Part shown: positions 58,286-64,000 of the stretch, piece by piece
Layout of the letters: every line of letters begins with the position of its first letter
How positions within the stretch are numbered: the stretch's first letter is position 1
Assembly: GCF_029844725.1 (NCBI RefSeq)
Contig: NZ_JAOCKJ010000009.1
Span: 62,001 to 126,000 of the forward strand
Source of the DNA: Pantoea sp. GD03673
GTDB lineage: Bacteria; Pseudomonadota; Gammaproteobacteria; Enterobacterales; Enterobacteriaceae
Length of the DNA: 64,000 nt
Direction of reading: 5' to 3'
Made by a program: the position numbers and the translations under genes
Notes under the pieces: generated by a model
What the model was told of the DNA's origin: nothing
Seen by the model: only the letters and a program-made list of their open reading frames with translations
Database searches by the model: none

Positions 58286-59881
58286 ATGGCAAAAGAGAAA
58301 AAACGTGGCTTTTTTTCCTGGCTGGGATTTGGCAAAGAGGAAGAGAAACAACCTGAAGCGGAGACGCAGACACACGAAGTCGCTGAACCCGCACAGCAGC
58401 ACACAGAACAGGACGCCCCGGCACTAAGCCAGGCTGAAGCGCAAGCGGAAGAGACTGTCGCCATCACCGAAACGGTGGCCGGACAGCAGCGTGAGGCGGA
58501 CGTCACTGCGGCAGCGCCGTATGAATCAGCCCCCGAGGTGCTGGATGAGGCTGAGCCGATTGAGGCCGATCCTGAAGCACTGCTGGATGTTGCCGCACCT
58601 GAACATGACGCCACGCCGGTTATCGACGCCGACGACGTGGTCACCCCGATTGCTGACGCGGAACCCGCCGACGCGCCGCTGAGCGAAGAAGAGCTGACGG
58701 CCCTGGCGCTGGCCGATGCCGAGATCGCTGACATCCCGCACAGCCAGACCGACGCGCCGCTGAGTGAAGAAGAGCTGACCGCGCTGGCACTGGGCGACGC
58801 AGCCATCGTGGAAACCTCACACGGCGACGCACTGACGCCACAGGCGCTGGACGACGCCGAAGCGGCTGACGCGGAACCGGCAGAAACACCCGCTGATACC
58901 GTTAGCGATCTCCCGCTGGCCGCCGCACCGCTTATCGTGCAGGAGCAGGAGCGTCCCAGCAAAGAGGGCTTCTTTGCCCGCCTGAAGCGGAGCCTGGTCA
59001 AAACCCGTCAGAACCTCGGTTCCGGTTTTATCAGCCTGTTCCGTGGCAAAAAGATTGATGATGACCTGTTTGATGAGCTGGAAGAGCAACTGCTGATTGC
59101 GGATGTGGGTGTGGATACCACGCGCCGCATCATCACCAACCTGACCCAGCAGGCAAACCGCAAGCAGCTGCGTGACGCGGAAGCGCTCTACGGCCTGTTG
59201 AAAGCGGAGATGGCCTCGATTCTGGCGAAAGTGGATGCGCCACTGGACGTCTCAGGAAAAACGCCGTTTGTCATCCTGATGGTGGGCGTCAATGGCGTGG
59301 GCAAAACCACCACCATCGGTAAGCTGGCACGCCAGTATCAGGCCGAAGGTAAATCTGTGATGTTAGCGGCCGGTGATACCTTCCGTGCGGCGGCGGTTGA
59401 GCAGCTTCAGGTGTGGGGCCAGCGCAATAACATTCCGGTGATTGCGCAGCACACCGGCGCAGACTCCGCGTCAGTGATCTTTGATGCCATCCAGGCCGCG
59501 AAGTCGCGTGGCGTTGATGTGCTGATTGCGGATACTGCCGGTCGTCTGCAGAACAAATCGCACCTGATGGAAGAGCTGAAAAAAATCACCCGCGTGATGA
59601 AAAAACTGGATGATTCAGCGCCTCACGAAGTGATGCTGACGCTGGATGCCAGCACCGGACAGAATGCGGTCAGCCAGGCCCGGCTGTTTAACGAAGCCGT
59701 CGGCCTGACCGGTATTGCACTCACCAAGCTGGATGGCACCGCTAAAGGCGGCGTGATCTTCTCGGTGGCCGATCAGTTCGGTATTCCGATTCGCTACATC
59801 GGTGTCGGTGAAGGCATTGAAGATTTACGGCCGTTTAAGGCGGAAGATTTTATTGAGGCACTGTTTGCCCGAGAGGACTAA
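58286..59881 (+). CDS. ftsY: Signal recognition particle receptor FtsY
   Basis: 531 residues from the ATG at 58286 ([16 protein letters not shown], identical to the E. coli start); the open frame begins earlier without support. An amphipathic membrane-targeting N-terminus is followed by a long acidic, variable A domain (about 20-215), then the NG GTPase: G1 [16 protein letters not shown]4 [10 protein letters not shown]. It receives SRP-ribosome complexes at the inner membrane. It is 34 residues longer than E. coli FtsY; at least 27 of these come from a tandem repeat in the A domain. It starts the ftsYEX operon. Confidence 0.96.
   Translation: MAKEKKRGFFSWLGFGKEEEKQPEAETQTHEVAEPAQQHTEQDAPALSQAEAQAEETVAITETVAGQQREADVTAAAPYESAPEVLDEAEPIEADPEALLDVAAPEHDATPVIDADDVVTPIADAEPADAPLSEEELTALALADAEIADIPHSQTDAPLSEEELTALALGDAAIVETSHGDALTPQALDDAEAADAEPAETPADTVSDLPLAAAPLIVQEQERPSKEGFFARLKRSLVKTRQNLGSGFISLFRGKKIDDDLFDELEEQLLIADVGVDTTRRIITNLTQQANRKQLRDAEALYGLLKAEMASILAKVDAPLDVSGKTPFVILMVGVNGVGKTTTIGKLARQYQAEGKSVMLAAGDTFRAAAVEQLQVWGQRNNIPVIAQHTGADSASVIFDAIQAAKSRGVDVLIADTAGRLQNKSHLMEELKKITRVMKKLDDSAPHEVMLTLDASTGQNAVSQARLFNEAVGLTGIALTKLDGTAKGGVIFSVADQFGIPIRYIGVGEGIEDLRPFKAEDFIEALFARED
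58670..58812 (+). repeat. Tandem repeat inside the ftsY acidic domain
   Basis: An 81-base unit (27 codons) starting GACGCGCCGCTGAG at 58670 is repeated from 58751. It encodes [20 protein letters not shown] and then [20 protein letters not shown]. Copies differ mainly at third positions, so the duplication is not brand new. Confidence 0.85.
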
Positions 59882-59886
59882 TTAGG

Positions 59887-60555
59887 ATGATTCGCTTTGA
59901 AGAGGTCAGTAAGGCATATCTCGGCGGACGTCAGGCGCTGCAGGGGGTCGATTTTCATCTGCGTCCCGGCGAAATGGCGTTTCTGACCGGCCACTCCGGT
60001 GCCGGTAAAAGTACCTTGCTGAAGCTTATTTGTGGCATTGAGCGCCCGAGTGCCGGAAAAATCTGGTTCAGCGGCCATGACATTTCCCGCCTGCGTAACA
60101 GCGAGGTGCCTTTTCTGCGTCGTCAGATTGGCATGATCTTCCAGGATCACCATCTGCTGATGGATCGTTCGGTTTACGACAATGTGGCGATCCCGCTCAT
60201 TATCTCGGGTGCCAGCGGTGAAGATATCCGCCGCCGCGTCTCAGCGGCGCTGGATAAGGTGGGCCTGCTCGACAAAGCGAAAAGTTATCCGATTCAGCTT
60301 TCCGGCGGTGAGCAGCAGCGTGTGGGCATCGCCCGTGCGGTAGTGAACAAGCCCGCCGTGCTGCTGGCAGATGAACCGACCGGTAACCTTGACGATGCGC
60401 TGTCAGAAGACATTCTGCGCCTGTTCGAAGAGTTTAACCGCGTCGGTGTCACCGTCCTGATGGCGACGCATGACAGCGGTCTGATCGCCCGCCGCAACTA
60501 CCGGATGATGACGCTGAATCAGGGACGTCTGCACGGAGGCCACGATGGTCAATAA
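59887..60555 (+). CDS. ftsE: Cell division ATP-binding protein FtsE
   Basis: 222 residues, ABC ATPase: Walker [11 protein letters not shown], signature LSGGEQQR, Walker [13 protein letters not shown]. With FtsX it forms a divisome complex that activates septal peptidoglycan hydrolysis through EnvC. Starts 5 bases after ftsY. Its end overlaps ftsX by 11 bases. Confidence 0.97.
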   Translation: MIRFEEVSKAYLGGRQALQGVDFHLRPGEMAFLTGHSGAGKSTLLKLICGIERPSAGKIWFSGHDISRLRNSEVPFLRRQIGMIFQDHHLLMDRSVYDNVAIPLIISGASGEDIRRRVSAALDKVGLLDKAKSYPIQLSGGEQQRVGIARAVVNKPAVLLADEPTGNLDDALSEDILRLFEEFNRVGVTVLMATHDSGLIARRNYRMMTLNQGRLHGGHDGQ

Positions 60556-61528
60556 ACGCATTAAACGTCCGGCTGCGCCAAAAGCGAAGCAGCCGTCAAA
60601 GAGTAAGGCGCTGAAGGGCGGCTGGCAGGAGCAGTGGCGCTATGCGCTGCGTGGCACACTCTCGGATATGTGGCGTCAGCCGCTGGCCACGCTGCTGACG
60701 GTGATGGTCATCGCCATTTCACTGACGCTGCCCAGCGTCTGCTACATGGTGTGGAAAAACGTCAGCCAGGCGGCTACGCAGTGGTATCCGGCACCACAGT
60801 TAACCGTTTACCTCTCCAAAACGCTGGATGACACGGCGGCAGAAAACGTGGTGGCGCAGCTTAAGCAGGTGGAAGGCGTGGATAACGTCAACTATCTGAC
60901 GCGGGAAGAGGCGCTGAATGAGTTCCGCAACTGGTCGGGCTTTGGCGGCGCAATGGATATGCTGGAGCAGAATCCGCTGCCTGCGGTGGCCATCATTACG
61001 CCTAAGCTCAATTTCCAGAACTCAGATACCATGCAGAGCCTGCGCGATCGGGTGACCAAAGTGCAGGGCGTGGACGAAGTGCGGATGGATGACAGCTGGT
61101 TTGCGCGCCTGGCGGCACTGACCGGGCTGGTGGGGCAGATTGCCTCCATGATTGGCGTGCTGATGATCGTGGCGGTGTTCCTGGTCATTGGTAACAGCGT
61201 CCGGCTCAGCATCTTTGCCCGGCGCGACACCATTAACGTGCAGAAGCTGATCGGTGCCACCGATGGCTTTATCCTGCGTCCGTTCCTCTATGGCGGGGCG
61301 CTGCTGGGCTTCAGCGGCGCGGTGCTGTCGTTGCTGCTGTCAGAAGTGCTGGTGCTGCGTCTGCAGTCAGTCGTTGCCAGTGTGGCGACCGTCTTCGGCA
61401 CCACCTTCTCACTGGAAGGCTTCTCCTGGGACGAAGCGTTATTGCTGCTGCTGATTGCCGCTATCATTGGCTGGGTCGCAGCCTGGCTGGCAACGGTACA
61501 ACATTTACGCCGATTTACGCCGCAGTAA
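60545..61528 (+). CDS. ftsX: Cell division membrane protein FtsX
   Basis: 327 residues. Basic cytoplasmic N-terminus (Lys/Pro-rich, about 1-45), four membrane helices with a large periplasmic loop (about 75-200) between the first and second, and three helices near the C-terminus. Partner of FtsE; the loop recruits EnvC. Third gene of the ftsYEX operon, followed by the rpoH control region. Confidence 0.96.
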   Translation: MVNKRIKRPAAPKAKQPSKSKALKGGWQEQWRYALRGTLSDMWRQPLATLLTVMVIAISLTLPSVCYMVWKNVSQAATQWYPAPQLTVYLSKTLDDTAAENVVAQLKQVEGVDNVNYLTREEALNEFRNWSGFGGAMDMLEQNPLPAVAIITPKLNFQNSDTMQSLRDRVTKVQGVDEVRMDDSWFARLAALTGLVGQIASMIGVLMIVAVFLVIGNSVRLSIFARRDTINVQKLIGATDGFILRPFLYGGALLGFSGAVLSLLLSEVLVLRLQSVVASVATVFGTTFSLEGFSWDEALLLLLIAAIIGWVAAWLATVQHLRRFTPQ

Positions 61529-61769
61529 ACGCCTGCAACATTTTTTTGTTATAATGGTCCTCTGCTATCGACAGTGGGTGCAGAGGATCCTTTCCCCTCT
61601 TCCCTTCCTGTCATCTGTGTGTAAAATATTCACTGCTATAATTGAACTTGTGGATAACTTCATCACTCTAAGTAGCACAGATTGCTTTCGGATCTCGCGC
61701 GACGTTGACGTAATGTATCGTCTGCGCAGGGAAATGTGCGGCAATTCCACTGAATTTGTGAGGGTTTGA
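61529..61769 (+). promoter_or_regulatory. rpoH promoter region with DnaA box and sigma-E-like promoter
   Basis: 241 bases. GAACTT at 61644-61649, then 17 bases and TCTAA at 61667-61671, resembles the sigma-E promoter P3 of E. coli rpoH (GAACTT-N16-TCTGA). TGTGGATAA at 61649-61657 is a perfect DnaA box (reverse of TTATCCACA), as known in E. coli rpoH. Sigma-70-like -10 TATAAT elements occur at 61550-61555 and 61637-61642, without strong -35 partners. Confidence 0.7.
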
Positions 61770-62627
61770 ATGACCAAAGAAATGCAAACTTTAGCTATTG
61801 CTACTCCTGGCAACCTGGACTCTTACGTCCGGGCTGCGAATACCTGGCCGATGCTTTCGGCAGAAGAGGAAAAAGCGCTGGCTGAACGGCTGCATTACCA
61901 GGGCGATCTGGATGCGGCTAAGACGCTGATCCTGTCACACCTCCGCTTTGTTGTTCACATCGCTCGTAATTACTCCGGCTACGGTCTGCCACAGGCTGAC
62001 CTGGTCCAGGAAGGTAACATCGGCCTGATGAAAGCCGTGCGTCGCTTCAACCCGGAAGTGGGCGTGCGTCTGGTGTCGTTTGCCGTCCACTGGATTAAAG
62101 CGGAGATTCACGAATACGTGCTGCGTAACTGGCGTATCGTGAAAGTCGCGACCACCAAAGCACAGCGTAAGCTGTTCTTCAACCTGCGCAAAACCAAGCA
62201 GCGTCTGGGCTGGTTCAATCAGGACGAAGTCGAGATGGTTGCGCGCGAGCTAGGCGTCAGCAGCAAAGACGTGCGTGAAATGGAATCGCGTATGGCCGCG
62301 CAGGATATGACCTTTGACATGTCTGCCGACGACGAGAGCAGCGAAGGTCGTTCTATGGCTCCGGTGCTTTATCTGCAGGATAAAACCTCTGACTTTGCCG
62401 ACGGCATTGAAGAGGACAACTGGGATGCGCACGCGGCTGACAAGCTGAGCTATGCGATGGAAGGTCTGGATGAGCGCAGTCAGCACATCATTCGCGCCCG
62501 CTGGCTGGATGAAGACAACAAAACCACGCTGCAGGAGCTGGCCGATCAATACGGCGTGTCAGCCGAACGTGTCCGGCAGCTGGAAAAGAACGCCATGAAG
62601 AAACTGCGTATGGCGATCGAAGCGTAA
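61770..62627 (+). CDS. rpoH: RNA polymerase heat-shock sigma factor (sigma-32)
   Basis: 285 residues, one longer than E. coli RpoH. Region 2 with [29 protein letters not shown], the RpoH box region [10 protein letters not shown] (binding to core polymerase and chaperone control), and region 4.2 helix-turn-helix [27 protein letters not shown]. It directs transcription of chaperone and protease genes. In E. coli the early coding sequence folds into an RNA thermosensor that blocks translation at low temperature. The start codon region here is similar, but pairing was not tested. Confidence 0.97.
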   Translation: MTKEMQTLAIATPGNLDSYVRAANTWPMLSAEEEKALAERLHYQGDLDAAKTLILSHLRFVVHIARNYSGYGLPQADLVQEGNIGLMKAVRRFNPEVGVRLVSFAVHWIKAEIHEYVLRNWRIVKVATTKAQRKLFFNLRKTKQRLGWFNQDEVEMVARELGVSSKDVREMESRMAAQDMTFDMSADDESSEGRSMAPVLYLQDKTSDFADGIEEDNWDAHAADKLSYAMEGLDERSQHIIRARWLDEDNKTTLQELADQYGVSAERVRQLEKNAMKKLRMAIEA

Positions 62628-62644
62628 CGCACTTCGACACAGCA

Positions 62645-62672
62645 AGGGGCGACAGATGATGTCGCCCTTTTT
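62645..62672 (+). terminator. Terminator of rpoH
   Basis: GGGCGACA / TGTCGCCC stem with a GATGA loop, followed by TTTTTG, 17 bases past the rpoH stop. Confidence 0.85.
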
Positions 62673-62688
62673 GTTTTCTGTGTCCCGG

Positions 62689-63084
62689 CTAGTCTGCCGC
62701 CCGTATCCAGCCATCACTTTGCGCCCTGAAGCCACACGCCTGCATAAACGCCGCGCGTACCTGCTGATCGTCACTGCCATCATCGGCAATCCACCAGTCC
62801 GCTATTGAACCATTTTGCCTGATCGTCTCCTCCAGCAGATACTGTCCTACCCCGCGTCGCCGGGTCACATCGCGCACCGCCAGCCGGTGAACCTTGCCGT
62901 GAATGCCTGAAATCTCCAGTTGTAAACCTGCCAGCAGGCGGTCATTAAAGCGCGCTGCGTAAAGGCGATGAGACTCACTTAAACCCTGTTCCAGTTTTTC
63001 AATCTCCAGATCCGGCCAGACTTTGCCAAGATCGATGCGGTCCTGCGGCGTCAGCGCGGTCAGGCGCTGGATAGTGAGCTTCAT
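62689..63084 (-). CDS. panM: PanD maturation factor PanM (PanZ)
   Basis: 131 residues from the ATG at 63084 (AGAGGT upstream); the longer open frame is not supported. GNAT-fold protein with the acetyl-CoA-binding segment VTRRRGVGQYLLEE and a close match to E. coli PanM (127 aa). It binds PanD in a CoA-dependent way and triggers its self-cleavage to the pyruvoyl form, so it tunes beta-alanine and pantothenate synthesis. In E. coli it lies between livJ and livK. Here it directly follows rpoH and only one liv binding-protein gene follows. Confidence 0.9.
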   Translation of the reverse strand: MKLTIQRLTALTPQDRIDLGKVWPDLEIEKLEQGLSESHRLYAARFNDRLLAGLQLEISGIHGKVHRLAVRDVTRRRGVGQYLLEETIRQNGSIADWWIADDGSDDQQVRAAFMQACGFRAQSDGWIRAAD

Positions 63085-63479
63085 AACAAAAACCTCTAAA
63101 AAAGGGGAAAGTGTAGCGAAAGTATACAACCAGAGTGCCACCACATTTTCATCAATAAAACAGGTCAAAAGATGGCCTGGATGCCAGGATAATAGGAGTA
63201 AACCGGTACAGCAGGCGATCAATCCAGCATATCACGCTGGCAAAGTGGTGAAAAACCGGCCGTTGCATCCAGTGTATTATGCTGTTTAACCCGGTCAATT
63301 ATGAATGTGTCAGTTGATTTACAGAAGAAACTTCCTGTTTAATAACCTGAAAAATAAAGCCTTATTACTAATAAATGTCAGAAAAGTACGCTAACTCATT
63401 CATCAGTAATCAGTTTTAGACTTTATCTGGCAACGCAAGCACTCACAACATACACGACAAAACAAATGGGGTAGTCAGG
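63085..63479. promoter_or_regulatory. panM / liv binding-protein divergent region
   Basis: 395 bases, AT-rich from about 63300, no gene visible. It should hold the liv promoter, Lrp-controlled in E. coli, but no site is clear enough to mark. Confidence 0.4.
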
Positions 63480-64000
63480 ATGAAAATGAAAGGTCGCGCA
63501 TTACTGGCGGGATGTGTAGCTCTGGCGATGAGCCATGCGGCGCTGGCTGAAGATATCAAAGTGGCGATTGTCGGCGCAATGTCGGGTCCGGTGGCGCAGT
63601 ACGGCGACATGCAGTTCGCGGGTGCAACGCAGGCCATTGAAGATATCAACGCCAAAGGCGGCGTTAACGGCAACAAGCTGGTTGCCGTGAAATATGATGA
63701 TGCCTGTGACCCGAAACAGGCGGTTGCGGTTGCGAACAAGGTGATTAACGACGGCATCCGCTACGTGATCGGCCACCTCTGTTCTTCCTCCACTCAGCCT
63801 GCGTCTGACATCTATGAAGATGAAGGCGTGCTGATGATTACCCCTGCGGCGACCGCGCCTGACCTGACGTCCCGCGGCTATAAACTGATTATGCGCACCA
63901 CCGGTCTCGACTCCGATCAGGGGCCGACCGCTGCGAAATACGTGATGAACGAGCTGAAACCGCAGCGTATCGCCGTGGTCCATGACAAACAGCAGTATGG
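63480..64000 (+). CDS. livJ: Branched-chain amino acid ABC transporter substrate-binding protein (cut by window end)
   Basis: The first 173 residues are visible; the frame is open to the window end. Signal peptide [23 protein letters not shown] with cleavage before EDIKVAI. The mature start [19 protein letters not shown] and [36 protein letters not shown] are hallmarks of LivJ/LivK, with the disulfide pair in DDACD and GHLCS. It binds leucine, isoleucine and valine in the periplasm for LivHMGF. The signal peptide and MITPAATAP favour LivJ over LivK, but the paralogue choice is not secure. Ribosome-binding site GGGG...CAGG is close to the ATG. Confidence 0.9.
   Translation, partial: MKMKGRALLAGCVALAMSHAALAEDIKVAIVGAMSGPVAQYGDMQFAGATQAIEDINAKGGVNGNKLVAVKYDDACDPKQAVAVANKVINDGIRYVIGHLCSSSTQPASDIYEDEGVLMITPAATAPDLTSRGYKLIMRTTGLDSDQGPTAAKYVMNELKPQRIAVVHDKQQY

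Noticed and set aside
58279-59001. Ser/Ala-rich antisense frame opposite the ftsY acidic domain
   Set aside because: Composition is the complement of the Glu/Ala-rich ftsY repeat region; no start signals.

Overview
The window is chromosomal DNA of a gammaproteobacterium of the order Enterobacterales, most likely Erwiniaceae and probably Pantoea. The genus is an inference from protein similarity and gene content; no rRNA gene is present to settle it. Two blocks follow the Escherichia coli map around 77-78 min: gor-rlmJ-prlC-rsmJ-uspA-uspB-pitA-yhiN (9.5-21 kb), and yhhT-yhhS then dcrB-yhhQ-tusA-zntA-yhhN-yhhM-yhhL-rsmD-ftsYEX-rpoH-panM-liv (37.5-64 kb). The order is the same, but rbn and a CPBP protease gene sit between gor and rlmJ, dtpB is absent, and the nik/rhs segment of E. 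coli is replaced by other genes.

Layout. 1-2.5 kb: the end of a CPA1 Na+/H+ antiporter, a small exported protein and a Tat-exported alpha/beta hydrolase. 2.6-9.5 kb: a visibly AT-rich island with one giant gene (2048 aa). It joins an N-terminal PD-(D/E)xK-like nuclease, a STAND-type P-loop NTPase and about 1400 residues of probable helical repeats. This is the plan of the Avs (antiviral STAND) anti-phage proteins, and it is the strongest candidate for an unusual system here. 9.5-21 kb: housekeeping genes for glutathione reduction, tRNA processing, rRNA methylation, oligopeptide degradation, universal stress and phosphate uptake. 21-37.5 kb: accessory metabolism, with an aldo/keto reductase, an unknown two-gene membrane locus, a LacI-type regulator divergent from an SDR, a GalP-like sugar symporter, queH, an AraC-type regulator, a second exported hydrolase, hemB, proP, a GGDEF and an EAL protein, and uxuA with a GntR regulator.

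40-51.6 kb: a nearly complete myo-inositol catabolic cluster (iolI-like, iolA, iolB, iolR, iolC fused to DUF2090, iolD, iolG, iolE) lies between yhhS and dcrB, which are neighbours in E. coli. IolG oxidises myo-inositol, IolE dehydrates the inosose, IolD opens the ring, IolB isomerises, IolC phosphorylates, the DUF2090 domain probably cleaves as the aldolase, and IolA makes acyl-CoA. An RpiR-family regulator sits in the middle. No dedicated inositol transporter is in the window.

51.6-64 kb: conserved envelope, metal, division and heat-shock genes. The zntA promoter carries a textbook ZntR operator (perfect 22-bp dyad in a 20-bp spacer), and the rpoH leader keeps a DnaA box and a sigma-E-like promoter. 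No tRNA, rRNA, CRISPR array, integrase or intact insertion sequence was found. Intergenic stretches over 300 bases are described individually.
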